From the NCBI GenBank assembly GCA_032209605.1, contig JASFXZ010000016.1, positions 9,176,001-9,240,000 on the forward strand: a stretch of 64,000 nucleotides of DNA, written 5' to 3'. Below are positions 38,501 through 53,500 of the stretch, one piece after another. The position numbers and the translations under genes are program-made. The stretch is from Mactromeris polynyma (lineage: Eukaryota > Mollusca > Bivalvia > Venerida > Mactridae). Every line of letters starts with the position of its first letter. The stretch's first letter is position 1. Below the pieces are notes generated by a model that was given only the letters and a program-made list of their open reading frames with translations, did no database searches and had not been told where the DNA came from.

Positions 38501-41500
38501 GGTGAAGTTTTTCTGTGCTTCATCTCAAATACAACTGGTTGGATTTCAACCAAACGTCAGGATTGATAAGCATCAAGTGCAGTTGCGCATCCTTGTCATT
38601 TCGTTCCTTTCAGAAAAATGTTCACTGAATTACAGCCTTTTCATGTTTTTATACATATACAGTGCATGGTGAACTGATCAAAGAAAGGTCACATGACTGT
38701 ATTTCTTGTTTGCTTGATATTTTATTCTAACATCCTGTATCAGTATTACAATTTATACTGACAAACAAACAAAGGTTTTTGCTTTTATAAAACAACCATC
38801 TAGTTTTAATGGGGAAGGTCCAATTTAGTAAGCCATTATATTGTTTGTTGCATAATGCATACATTTAGGACCACCTACCATTTATCATGTTCTACTTATA
38901 TGGCTGTGAGTACTTGTTGTCATATGGCTGTGAGTACTTGTTGTCATATGGCTGTGAGTACTTGTTGTCATATGGCTGTGAGTACTTGTTGTCATATGGC
39001 TGTGAGTACTTGTTGTCATATGGCTGTGAGTACTTGTTGTCATATGGCTGTGAGTACTTGTTGTCATATGGCTGTGAGTACTTGTTGTCATATGGCTGTG
39101 AGTACTTGTGGTCATATGGCTGTGAGTACTTGTTGTCATATGGCTGTGAGTACTTGTTGTCATATGGCTGTGAGTACTTGTTGTCATATGGCTGTGAGTA
39201 CTTGTTGTCATATGGCTGTGAGTACTTGTTGTCATATGGCTGTGAGTATGGCTGTGAGTACTTGTTGTCATATGGCTGTGAGTATTTGTTGTCATATGGC
39301 TGTGAGTACTTGTTGTCATATGGCTGTGAGTACTTGTTGTCATATGGCTGTGAGTACTTGTTGTCATATGGCTGTGAGTACTTGTTGTCATATGGCTGTG
39401 AGTACTTGTTGTCATATGGCTGTGAGTACTTGTTGTCATATGGCTGTGAGTACTTGTTGTCATATGGCTGTGAGTACTTGTTGTCATATGGCTGTGAGTA
39501 CTTGTTGTCATATGGCTGTGAGTACTTGTTGTCATATGGCTGTGAGTACTTGTTGCCATATGGCTGTGAGTACTTGTTGTCATATGGCTGTGAGTACTTG
39601 TTGTCATATGGCTGTGAGTACTTGTGGTCATATGGCTGTGAGTACTTGTTGTCATATGGCTGTGAGTACTTGTTGTCATATGGCTGTGAGTACTTGTTGT
39701 CATCCACAGTTTTCCACTATTACACTGTGGACTTCAAAGTAACTGCCATTAAAAATGAAAGTCTTATTTGTAAAGGCTGTATCATGTTTTAGTGTAGATC
39801 TTAGAACATTGAAGTTATATTTCTACTTCTGTACATTTCTGTTTATTTCTTCTATCCTCCTTACTCTATCAACACAATATTGTTTCTGTTTATACATTGT
39901 AATGTTATGTAAATGTTTCTGGTTTGACAGTATTAAGGAATCCAAATCAGAACTCCTTAGGTATGTGATAGACAAATCTACAGTGTGATCAATTTTAATC
40001 AGACATCATTTTTTTTTGTAGTCCCAGGTTTTTTTTGTACATTTTTTATTACTTATTCAAAGTCAGAGTGAGAAACTAGAAATAGTGAAAAAAAATTCTG
40101 TACTGAGACAGCCAAATGATTTTGACTTGATCATTTTGGTAAAAGTTCATTTGATGTGATAAAGATTTTGTAAGGCAAACCTTAAAAAATGTAAGCTGCG
40201 TATTAATAGTTACACTTGCATGACCATAAATAGTAATAAAACAAAACAATAATTACATTACTACCTTCCAACCTGAATTTTGCTGTGTACTATGATTATT
40301 CCAAACAAAACAATGTTTTGAGGATGGCCTAATAATACTTCAAACTGGCCATCTTTGATGAAGTGTCTATTCAAATTTGCCTATTAAACTCCAGTCTGTA
40401 GGATCCTGAAAATAATTTCCTTTTTCATTGATTGTTGTATTTTACTTCAAAAGAAAAACACAGACCTGATGATTTTTTTTACTAGTATGGTCATCCGTTA
40501 TATTTGGCAAATATTGATCTACCCTATTTACTCTTCTGGGTATAATTTATGGCATAATGAAAAAATATGAATGCAGATACATGCAGCTGAACTTCATTAT
40601 TGCTTTTCATTCTTCACATTTTTTTATTTCAAGCATTTGTTTGATTTCTTCACAGTCTATTTTCTCAGTCTGGCTTTGTCTTATTTCCTTCCTTCTCTCA
40701 CCTGCATAATTATGTACATATATAGTAATGTTGTAAAAATTACAAAGGGGAATTGTGCTTGTGAAAGATAAATGCACTTGTCTTCCTACGACAGTTGCGG
40801 ATCATTGCTGGAGGCTGTACACTTGGACTGTTTATGATTGGATTCTGGAATTTGTCCAGATACTTGAATGCTAAAGGAAATGAAAGTTGTCACAATGTAC
40901 AAGTCAACAGTATTGGCATATTTGTTGTCCTGTGTGAGCTGTGAGAAATGAATGGAATTTTAAACCATTACAGTACACCATTTTATGTTATATATTCACC
41001 CTTCAGTTGGAGATCTACTTCCAGTGATTTTTTTTATTAATATTACTGCCGAATATAGACTGTTCCCCTTACCAAAAGTGTTCATTTTTTCCCCAAAAAA
41101 TCATGATTTTTCCCAATTCTTTGTTCATCCTCCCTCTGACTGAATTTGTAACTGAAAAGTTATTATTTATTTATAAGCAAAACAACTATTTCCCTATTTT
41201 CCCAATTGAAAAGTCAGTAAAATTATTTTCAAAAAAACCCACTGACTTCATTTGTTAAATATTAGCTGTATTGTACAAAAATTAATCTTATTTTTTACCT
41301 TTGAAATGTTTTGGAACTAGCCTAAACATATTGTACCATGCAGCTCGTATTCATCTGTTTTAGATTCATTATACATGTACAAGTTATTGTAGGAGGAAAC
41401 AACAGTCAAATAGCTTGATGAAGAAATGTGCTCACATTTTATTTGTATCAGTTGAATGTGGTTAACCTTTGTCCTGCATTAGTTGCTATGTGTGTTGTTC

Positions 41501-44500
41501 AGTTGTGCGGTACTGGTTCTGCTATCTTTGCATAATTTGAAGAAAACTTTATTTCTGCCATGACAAACATCGTTTATTTGAAACAAAAGGAACCATGTTT
41601 TAATACTAATATTACAGAATTAATTCCAATTAGATTACTGTGCAGGACTTAGGTCAATGTTTATATTGTTATCAAAATTCATGTTGTTATTTTATACATT
41701 TGTATCTATAGAAATTAAAATTTTATTTCATTTTTACACATTGATATTATATGAAGAATACACCATTTTATTTGAAGAATAGATGTCTCAGTTTTTTTTC
41801 AATTTTGAGTTTCTACAAATTTTGTGTTTGGTCAGTTGATTCATGAGTGGAGTCATTTAGCATTAATTCAAATTCATTTTAAATCTCTTCTACATTTACA
41901 TTTGACAATGGCTTGCAGCATTCAGCTTAATTAAATCTCAAGTCTAATGGTTGAAGTTATTCCATGACTCATTGTGCTTCTCATTGAATCTTTTCACAGC
42001 TAAATTACTACAGCCAGAGTTACTGCCCTTTGTAATTCATTTTTATATATAGGTATTATTTTAAAACTTTTGGTCATGACTAAAACAATATTGAGAAAAG
42101 ATATCTAAAATGTGGTTTTAGATTATAGATATATAATGGTAATTGTCATGATTAAATGTTCCCTTGCTCTGGAAAGTTTATGTTGCTGTTATTATCACTA
42201 GCATGCCTTGAATGGATATATTTCTATAATTCTTCACTTTGTTACATTTCATGGTTGTGTAAAACTTCATTTATTACACTTTGCCAGTCTTCGAATTATC
42301 ACAAACATTAATGATAGAATTATTGTTATATAACTTGATTGAAATACCAATTTAACAATTTAGCACTTGATGTACATTTTATGTGAGATGATGGGTTGCA
42401 AGAATTAAATAATACTGCTCAATTGTACATGAGGCTTGTTGTTTTGTGCTATGGATTGGTGGGGGAGCATATCACTTTTATTGCCTATGGTCATTACCAA
42501 TATTTGCTAACTGGTCTCCGTCAATGGGTTTCAAATGAAATATTTAGGAAACACTTGGAAGTATAGTTTAAGGATAGCTATTTCTGCAAACTTGAAGTTT
42601 CAAGTGAAAATTATGTTGCATATAAAGAACCCCCCATATTATATCTTAATGAAACACCTCCTTCATGTTTTGCTATTCACTAAATAAATGAAATTTGAAT
42701 ATATTGTACATTAATATCTGGATTTACATTAAAATTTGGTAAATAAATTATGTATATTTACGAATTTAATATGTGTAAAAACATGTTAACTTCATGGATT
42801 AATTCGAAGGCTGTATAATTTTGTACTGTGTGATATGCAAATCTTCTGTCTTCCCTGTTTGCCTCGTGCATATATTTCTCTTTTTCTTGATTCTTTCTCT
42901 GGACATTATGTAGATGCAGAGCGTGTGCCAGTGATGTAAAATGCAAGTGTAAACAAAAGCTGATTGATGCAAGGTAATGCACGGCGCTATCATTTATGTT
43001 ACAATGCATGGAGAATGTGTTGACAGCTCTCAACATTGCTCGAGCTCAACCCAACTTAATGGTTTGCTGCTTTCGTAGATTTAGATCTGTACAGTGGAGG
43101 ACTTTCAGTACTTTGATTACATTTGTATATTTTTGATGACCTATATAGATGAATTAGACTTATCATGCATGTTTGATTGATTATCTTATTTGTATTTTTT
43201 GCTTCCATGTATTTTTGTAAGTGATTATAAATGTTGGTAGTTTTTGGGGCTGTTTCAGCCCTGTTATTGTGTTTTGGGTGATATGGTAACATAGCCGGCT
43301 TTAATGTTTAGAATGTTCCTATGTAACAGTTACTGTGTAACCATTAGTCATTGGAAAACAATTTATTACAAGGAATAGTGTTAACTTGACTACATGTGCA
43401 TATATTATCCTTGCTATTTGATGTCCTTCAGAAAGAAAATCATAAAATTAAAAAATTATGAAAACTGAAAATTCAGACCAGAAGGATTTGTAATAGATTA
43501 AGACTTTAGGGATAGAAAAAAGTTTTTGTTATAGTTTTTTAGGTTCCTAAACAATCTTGATTGTCAGCATTGTTTTGTGTGTGTTTACTGACTAATATGG
43601 AATAAGTTTTTGTGAGGACTTAGGTGTAGAACGGAACTAAACTATGTTTTGAGATATATTGACTATCATGTAGTTGCCCCTGAATTAATCATAAACTGTT
43701 ACGATTGTTGAAGAAAGCTGATTAGTTTTGTTTTAACATATTATTACATCAGTTGTTAAACAAGCTCTTACAACTTGTCACTTTGACAACCAGTATTCAC
43801 ACCAAATTTAGGGATTGTGAATTTTTTATCAAACCCCACTTCATATGGGACTCAAACCCATGACCTTAGGACCAAGAGTCCAGCGCTCAGCCCCTCAACC
43901 ACTAGACTGATTCAGTGCTGAGATTGATTGACAGATGAATTGTTGTGTTTTAGCTCAGTTGAGCACTATTTGGATCGCCATGTGTCCGTCGTCATAAACA
44001 ATTTAGACTGTAAACGCTCAAGAGGTATCTTTTATCTGATCTGTATGAAACTTGGTCAGAATATTTTTCTCAATGAAATCTAGGCCAATTTTGAAACTGG
44101 GTCATCTCGGGTCAAAAAGTAGTTCACTAGGTCCAATTACAGTTAAACCTTGTTTACACTCCAGATGTCACAGTTTTTACTTGATATATATGAGACTTGG
44201 ACAAAATGATTGCCTGAATAATATCTAGGTCAAGATTGAAACTGGGTCATCTGAGGTCAAAAACTAGGTCAAAGGATCAAATTATTGAAAAAACAGTGGA
44301 TTCTCCTGAGGCTGCATTTTCTGCTGGAACTACATAAAACTTGATCAGAATGTTTGTCTTAATGAAATGCAAGTCCAGGGTGGTACTGGGTCATGTTGGG
44401 TCAAAAATTAGGTCACAATGTCAAATCACCGAAAATCCTCTTGTACTCTCTAACAAAGCCAACATGGCAAGGGTCTCAGGTGAGCGATATAGGGCCATCT

Positions 44501-47500
44501 TGGCCCTCTTGTTTTTCAAATATTTGCAATATTTTAATCCATAGATGTGTGTAGCAATTTAAGTGTATTGTTGTAGTTAGCAATTGGACTATAATCCATG
44601 TTATGCTGTATATTGTACATACATGTATTATGCTACTTTCATAGAAATTGTCACATTGAAAGCATGCGAAATACAGTAAAAACTCTAGGTTTATGTATGA
44701 AACACACTCATAAAATACTAACAGCTAACACTGGAGAGTTGTAAATAATTTGACCCACAGTGCACCCAGATCTCACAGCTCACAACATTCAGTCGATCCA
44801 GGTTCCTTAGTTGATGTTAAACTCAATAAAATTACAGTCTGGCTAGACACGTTAAAATAATTTTCTTAAGTTGTTAATTTTGATGAGACATATCTGTTGT
44901 TCTGACACATTTGGACAAATAGAGGTTATTTTCTCTGGCAGCATTAAGTTGCTGGAATGATACTTCATGGCAATCTTTCAGACATGTTAGGCAATCTTTC
45001 GTGAAATTGTTTGTTATGCTTACATACACTGGCTACTGACCATGTCATACACTCGGAGATCCCTATATGAAATCATGTGATCTATTTCTATTCATAGTAC
45101 CCTATACATAGAAACAAATTATATTCACCTCATCCCTTCCTTTATATTATTGCATGACCTTAGATTAGGTATGTAGTTCACAGACCTATATATCACAATA
45201 TATACTTTTAGACATATTTATATTGAATGGATGTACTAGATATATGTATCTTGACTTTTGATATTTTATGATTTGGTTGTTGTTCGATGCAGCTCTGCTA
45301 CTCATTGTTATGCCCCCGCTCTGAAAAGGGGGGGGGGCATATAGATTTGCCCTTGTCCGTCTGTCCGTCCGTCTGTCCTTCCATCCGTCACAAAATATTG
45401 TGTCACTCATATCTCTAAAACAATATGAGCCAGTCATTAAACTTTACATGAATGTTCACCAGCATATGAAGTTGTGCACCTGGGGTTTTATGTTTGGCTG
45501 TGCCCAGTAAGTGCAAAGTTATGGCCTTTGACTTAGTTCAAATATAGCCTACGGAGTATGCAATCTTGTGTCACTCATATCTCCAAAAGTAAATGAGCCA
45601 GAGTCATTAAACGTTGCAGGAATGTTCACCAGCATGTGTAGTTGTGCACCTGGGGTTTCACCATAATCAGTACAGTTGTTCACTTGGTAATTTTGATATC
45701 CATTCACAAACTATGAGCAGAATAATAGCATTTGCTTTTGTGACAAAGGCTGCTAGTGGGGGCATCTGTGTCCTATGGACGCATTCTAGTTTTGTTTTAC
45801 TTTGCGAAATATATTTGTGTTTATATCAGTATATTAATGGTATCGTATTCTATTATTTCATGCGTGTATATTGATAAGTTCAATATCTGGCTCATATTAA
45901 CAACCATTCTTTTTACTGAAAAAATAAATGAAAACTTGTCAAGTCTGGTGTCATTTATATTCAGCAAATAACATACGTTCAGTGCGGTAGTACTGGTTGG
46001 CCACCCAGGACAGTAGTGGGGTCAGTTGACCATTGAACTTGATGTTTCAATGTAAGAATGATTTCATCCTGATATATGTGTCATATTGATTGAATGTAAA
46101 ACCCTGCAGATCATACAAAATGATGTGCAGAGTGTGTAATGACAGATCATACAAAATGATGTACAGAGTGTGTAATGACAGATCATACAAAATGATGTGC
46201 AGAGTGTGTAATGACAGATCATACAAAATGATGTACAGAGTGTGTAATGACAGATCATACAAAATGATGTGCAGAGTGTGTAATGACAGATCATACAAAA
46301 TGATGTACAGAGTGTGTAATGACAGATCATACAAAATGATGTACAGAGTGTGTAATGACAGATCATACAAAATGATGTGCAGAGTGTGTAATGACAGATC
46401 ATACAAAATGATGTACAGAGTGTGTAATGACAGATCATACAAAATGATGTGCAGAGTGTGTAATGACAGATCATACAAAATGATGTACAGAGTGTGTAAT
46501 GACAGATCATACAAAATGATGTGCAGAGTGTGTAATGACAGATCATACAAAATGATGTACAGAGTGTGTAATGACAGATCATACAAAATGATGTGCAGAG
46601 TGTGTAATGACAGATCATACAAAATGATGTGCAGAGTGTGTAATGACAGATCATACAAAATGATGTGCAGAGTGTGTAATGACAGATCATACAAAATGAT
46701 GTACAGAGTGTGTAATGACAGATCATACAAAATGATGTACAGAGTGTGTAATGACAGATCATACAAAATGATGTACAGAGTGTGTAATGACAGATCATAC
46801 AAAATGATGTACAGAGTGTGTAATGACAGATCATACAAAATGATGTACAGAGTGTGTAATGACAGATCATACAAAATGATGTACAGAGTGTGTAATGACA
46901 GATCATACAAAATGATGTACAGAGTGTGTAATGACAGATCATACAAAATGATGTACAGAGTGTGTAATGACAGATCATACAAAATGATGTGCAGAGTGTG
47001 TAATGACAGATCATACAAAATGATGTACAGAGTGTGTAATGACAGATCATACAAAATGATGTACAGAGTGTGTAATGACAGATCATACAAAATGATGTAC
47101 AGAGTGTGTAATGACAGATCATACAAAATGATGTACAGAGTGTGTAATGACAGATCATACAAAATGATGTGCAGAGTGTGTAATGACAGATCATACAAAA
47201 TGATGTACAGAGTGTGTAATGACAGATCATACAAAATGATGTACAGAGTGTGTAATGACAGATCATACAAAATGATGTACAGAGTGTGTAATGACAGATC
47301 ATACAAAATGATGTACAGAGTGTGTAATGACAGATCATACAAAATGATGTGCAGAGTGTGTAATGACAGATCATACAAAATGATGTACAGAGTGTGTAAT
47401 GACAGATCATACAAAATGATGTACAGAGTGTGTAATGACAGATCATACAAAATGATGTACAGAGTGTGTAATGACAGATCATACAAAATGATGTACAGAG

Positions 47501-50500
47501 TGTGTAATGACAGATCATACAAAATGATGTACAGAGTGTGTAATGACAGATCATACAAAATGATGTACAGAGTGTGTAATGACAGATCATACAAAATGAT
47601 GTGCAGAGTGTGTAATGACAGATCATACAAAATGATGTACAGAGTGTGTAATGACAGATCATACAAAATGATGTACAGAGTGTGTAATGACAGATCATAC
47701 AAAATGATGTACAGAGTGTGTAATGACAGATCATACAAAATGATGTACAGAGTGTGTAATGACAGATCATACAAAATGATGTACAGAGTGTGTAATGACA
47801 GATCATACAAAATGATGTACAGAGTGTGTAATGACAGATCATACAAAATGATGTACAGAGTGTGTAATGACAGATCATACAAAATGATGTGCAGAGTGTG
47901 TAATGACAGATCATACAAAATGATGTACAGAGTGTGTAATGACAGATCATACAAAATGATGTACAGAGTGTGTAATGACAGATCATACAAAATGATGTAC
48001 AGAGTGTGTAATGACAGATCATACAAAATGATGTGCAGAGTGTGTAATGACAGATAATTCTGGTTGGTAAATCAAAACCAGTAATAAAGAATAGCTTAGT
48101 TCACAGATAGAGAAGTGATTTGTCATGATTGAATCCAATTTGTCATCACTATTCTTCCACTGATCAAGATATGGTTCCATATATATAGGTCAGATGAAAC
48201 TAGGGTTAAATGCTTGGTTACCTGCTATCGGTAATTATACATGTTTTTGCTCATCTTGCTGCAAATTTCAGGAGTTTCTGGGACAAAGACAAATAATGGA
48301 ATGTTGTTTTTGGTACCAAACCATAGATTATCATTGTAGATTGTAACTGTGCTCAGAAATAGAGAGAAATGTGCCTTCAACAACATTCTACTCCCTGTCT
48401 AGAAGTAACACTATAACATAGATATCTATTGGAACTTCTAAATTCTATAAGTCTCCTAATATTTAGTAAGCTAACACCTTTCATTATCATTAATTTTAAC
48501 ATGTAGTACATTCCACACAGCTTTGTTCTCCTATATTTTCTGTTTTATAAAGGGTCATAACTCTGGCTTTTCTGTATATTACTTCATAATGGTACTTAAA
48601 TATGTTTGATTTGCAAACTAAACATAAAATGATTAAATGTTCATGGTGCAGTTTATACTTGGCTTTGATTTGGATGTCCAAAAGAAAGATTGAAACAGTT
48701 GCTTCAACTCATTTTGTAATCATATATTTTTGGCATGATCGTTTGTTTCCTGAACTATGGACCAACTTTTGTATGTTATCATGTTTTCCTCTTAGATTAA
48801 ATTGTTCAATTTTTATTGTACCTTTATTCCTGTTTTTAATGGTGTAAAGTCAAGTAATGAATTCCAAAAACTGTTCTACACTCTAAAAAATATTAGTGTT
48901 GTCATATTATTTATTGTTAAATATTATCATAGAAGGTTGGTCAGGAATATATTATGTTGTAACAGTTGTTGTATTAAAGGTAGAATAAAAACATTGAAAT
49001 TGAATTCAGTTTTCTGGGCAATCTTTTGCTGCAAGGTTTAAAGCTAATTTAATTTGTGTATTTTTTCAGACGTTTGTGTGATGAAGAAGATGAACTTAGT
49101 GAAGTGGAGCCAGATGCTGTTCCAACAGAAGTGCGGGATTGGTTAGCATTAACATTCACACGCTCCATGAGCAATATAAAACGTCGTGGTGATGACAAAC
49201 CAAAGTTCCGAAGCGTGGCAAATGCAATCAGGGCTGGAATTATGGTGGACAGGTATGGCCTCAAGGGTTTGCGGTGCACTTGCAATTATCTGTCAAAATG
49301 TTTCTGTTGAGCATAGAAATCCAAACCATAGCTTGAAATGGAGAACGAATTTAGGTGTTTTAAATCTTCCAAGACACCAAAACATTTAATAATGTTTTAC
49401 CCTTTCATTAGCTGAAACTTAAGATCATGTTGGAACAGTTCTATTCCAGTTAACATTTATCTTATTCTAGAGGCAACCTCACTATCAACATGTCTGTTGA
49501 GTTGTAGACAATTTTTACTCTCATTTAGGTCTAAAAGGAGCCTTTTGTGATACAAATTACAATTTACTTGTCACATTGAGTTGGAGATAGAAAGTGTCTT
49601 CAAATTGATTTGAAACCATTACCGTGACTACATGTTCTAGAGCACCATAATACTGTCTGGCCTGCAGTTTTGGTTGCTTTGTGAAACAATCTATTTTAGA
49701 TGCAGAATTTAGTGTTTGTCTGAAACTTTCAGAATATACCGACGACTGTCCAGTTCTACAGGGCTTAATGTTCCCCCTCATGTTCTGCTTATTTTAAAGG
49801 TATGTGAAGGTGTCAACAATTTGAGAAGTGAGACAATTTCTTTATTGGTTTTACACTCATGAAACTTTGTTTTTTTTTAGAAATTCTTAAGCTATTGGAA
49901 CAAAACTGTATTTTTGCTTGGAGAAATTGCTGAGTTAAAGGTTTTGGCTTTGCTATGGTCGTAGGTCTGATTTCAGCTATTCCAAAACATTATTTTACTT
50001 CAAACATCTTCTCCTCTGACACAGTCAAAAAAAAGATTATTTGAATTCAAAAGTATTTCAGGTATGAACTTCATTGTTAAGACAATAAAATTGTCAGAGG
50101 AGCATAAAATCCTGTGGTCGATGGATATGATAAACTAGCTGGGTATTTTATTTGGTCTTGAACTGTTTTGCTGGTAATCATTCTCAGTAAATGTATTTGA
50201 AATCCTTTTTTCTTTGAACTAAGAATTTTATGAGAGTAAAGCTGTATAAAGTGTTGTTTTTCTGTTCTCTTCTTCATAGCAAACAAATGTTGTATACCTC
50301 CATTTGATTTCAGATTATGTCCGTTATTACGTCCTATTGATGAGGTATTAAAATGTTTTGAAAGCTTCATGAGAGATGTTTATGTTAAAACATGTGTCAT
50401 TGATATTCATTTTACAAGTTAATGTTCATTTGTTGTTCTGAATTAATTACCTTTCGCTTGAACTTGTTGATTTAAAATCATCACATCGACACATTTGTTT

Positions 50501-53500
50501 CTGTTTCAAGATCCAAACAGCATTGCATAAATTTCTAACAATGAGATGAAGAATGCAGGGGGGGGGAATAGGGGTTTTCCGGATAAATTATAAATAGGCT
50601 GTCATGTGTGTTTGCCACATTGTATAAGATACATTATCATTGGATACCCAGGATTGACTATTCTTTTTTGCTGCATTTGTCATTATTGTCTAGCTGTCTT
50701 ACATTGTACAGTTTAGCTTTAAGACTTGAAGTATAAATTGAAAATAATGGCTGCATTTTTGTTGATGCATGTCGAAAAAATTATTTATTTCACTTTTAAA
50801 ATATTGTCTTGAAAAAAAGCAGTTAGAAACAAGTTGTCAGCGCATTATACATACTGATTATACCGAAGTGTTTAAAGAACAGGCATTGTGATTAGATCAG
50901 TTGTTTGGCTGAAATCATGAAGCAACCAATAAACTGGCTAACACTGAAACAAAAACATTTAAACTACAATATGCCACACGCAATAAATCAAGAGCAAAGA
51001 AATAGATTGGTCATGGTTGTCTGACGATTTGGATATATGAACAAAATCTGAAAATTTAAAACTCGCTTGAATATATAGCTGCACAGGGCTCAACATTAAC
51101 CACTGCCAGGATCTGCCTGCCCGATTGGGGCAGGAACAATATTTTACCATTAAGTAAGAAGCGATTTTTTTCCTTCTTTCGACATGTCTGGTAAACGGAC
51201 CCAATCCCCTACAGACCTTTCCCAGTAGCTCTAAAGTTGCGTTTTCCCATCTTGTGCCTAAATATATTCCAAGTGATCAGCGCCATAACTGCAAGGGAAA
51301 TAGCTCCCGTCCGACTGGCTTGGTTAGACTAAAAGTTGTACTATCGTACACTGTCAGGCTTGACTGTTCATTTTGTTTTTTCACATTTAATTACCATTGT
51401 TGGCTCTTGTCATCCACAGAAATGTTATAAAACCAGCGCCTTAAAGTTTCTATGGATAGAAACAAATTAACAGAAATGCGATTTGTTGATCATAAAGATT
51501 TTTAGAAACAAATAACGCTATACCATTCAATTAAAGTTATTTTTCGTGAATTATTATCACTACAACTTGAGTAGTATTCGGATATTATGTTACTATATTA
51601 ATATTACTTGGTCTAAAGACAAAATAATAATTTTCTTTGTTGTTGAATGAAGTAAGTCACATGTTATATGTTTTTAATAAAGTTATTCCTGGTTTTTGTA
51701 CAGTGCATTTTGTAATGAAACTTAATGTGTGGCTCTTAGATCCGTGTCTTGGGCAAGAATGTTCATTGGTACACAAGGAAAACTTCAAAAATCAAATGGT
51801 TAATCCTACATCCTTGAACAAAATTGTAATTTTTGCTCACACCTGACCAAATCAGACAACATTCATATTACCATTTTTTTTGGAAAATAGATGAAATAGG
51901 ATGAAATTGTTTGGAAGGAAAGGATGCAAGTGTGCATGTGATGATTAAAGAATCGTGTTTGTGAGCATGTTTTTTGGATAAGGACACTACCGAAATATTT
52001 TATAACGATAATTAAACTCTACCTGGAGGTTTTAATGGTTGCGAGTTCAAGTTTGTGAAGAATGTTTCATGTTTCTAATGTTCAATCTTATATATTGTAT
52101 TTGTCAATAGTTTGTATGTTATTGATGACATATTTTTTACTATGCCATATATTACATCTAGTCCATTCAATATTTATATTATAAATGTTGATGTAAGTCT
52201 TCCGTTAAAGGTTATCTGAGATCTAATATTTAATTCCTTGTAATTAGCAAAAAATGTATGTTACAACTTTGAATTGATTGATTTGGTTGAAGTTAAAGTA
52301 TTTCTGTTCTTTGTTTTTCATATTCAACACTCTGTAACATTTCATTTTTGGTTGAATAAATGTGTAGGAAATATACGTATTTATTATTAAAACCACGAAT
52401 GCCGATGAAAATATCCTATGAGAGACATGGCTTTTTCAGCATTTTGTGCATGCCTTAAATTCTTGCCTATTTCTGTTGCAGCACCTTGATGACTGGTCTT
52501 TCAACGTATTCTCTGTAAACAGTGCCTCAGATGGACATGCTCTCAAATATGTCGGCTATGAACTGTTACAAAAATATGACTTGATAACCAAGTTCAAAAT
52601 TAATACCAGTGTCCTGGATAGTTTTTTGTTAGCTTTAGAGACAGGATATAGCAAATACAAAAATCCTTACCACAACTTAATACATGGAGGTGATGTCGCA
52701 CAGACTGTTCACACGATATTGTCTCAAAGTAAACTTGTTGTAAGTATCCTATACATTGATGCTCAGTTATCATACATGTCAATTATTTGTGAAGACAGTT
52801 TGAAGCTAATTTTAATCATTCTGTAGTTCATTTTGATGGAAAAACTTAAACCTTTATCATTCAAACGGTTTGTAACTCTCGGCAAGATTCCAATCTGTGA
52901 CCTCCATATCAAGTGCTACAATGTTGTCACTTGGACCAAGGTTGTTAGTGTGCAAGTCCTCCGCCAGAAATTATGACCATTATTCATCACTCACCTGACG
53001 CCACTCCGCTGTCGGATTTTACTCTGCCTTGTCTTACTCTGCCATGTCTTAGATTGGAGATTTGAGTGTCCGATGTTTATCACAATATTTACTGAGTGCT
53101 TAGTATTCCTTGTGTCCATTTTCTATGAGATATGAGAGTGAAGCTGGGACTTGAGGGAATGAATTAAGTATAACCATTATACGCGGGGCTGATAATTTAC
53201 ACTCAATCTAAGATTCACACTGAGTGCATCAAGTATAACCATTATATGCGGGGCTGATCATTTACACTCAATCTAAGATTCACACTGAGTGCATCAAGTA
53301 TAACCATTATATGCGGGGCTGATCATTTACACTCAATCTAAGATTCACACTGAGTGCATCAAGTATAACCATTATACGCGGGGCTGATAATTTACACTCA
53401 ATCTAAGATTCACACTGAGTGCATCAAGTATAACCATTATACGCGGGGCTGATCATTTACACTCAATCTAAGATTCACACTGAGTGCATCAAGTATAACC

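Noticed and set aside
38855..39792. Open frames of about 270-300 codons (Cys/His or Tyr/Ser-rich repeats) in both directions
   Set aside because: Product of the 24-bp array inside a PDE1 intron; several frames are open at once, which real genes do not show.
40790..40950. Membrane-like 54-codon open stretch (RIIAGGCTLGLFMIGFW)
   Set aside because: No start, no convincing splice pair, wrong phase for PDE1 and no family recognised.
43845..43908. A functional tRNA gene on the minus strand
   Set aside because: A- and B-box-like sequences are present, but I could not build a proper acceptor stem or anticodon arm; a SINE head is more likely.
46047..48057. Open frames of about 650 codons on both strands
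   Set aside because: They are the 36-bp minisatellite read through. The period is a multiple of three and the unit lacks stops; there is no unique coding sequence.
49253..52481. Missing PDE1 exon between 49252 and 52482
   Set aside because: Direct joining would break the frame, which first looked like a lesion. The 67-base exon at 49733-49799 fills the gap exactly.
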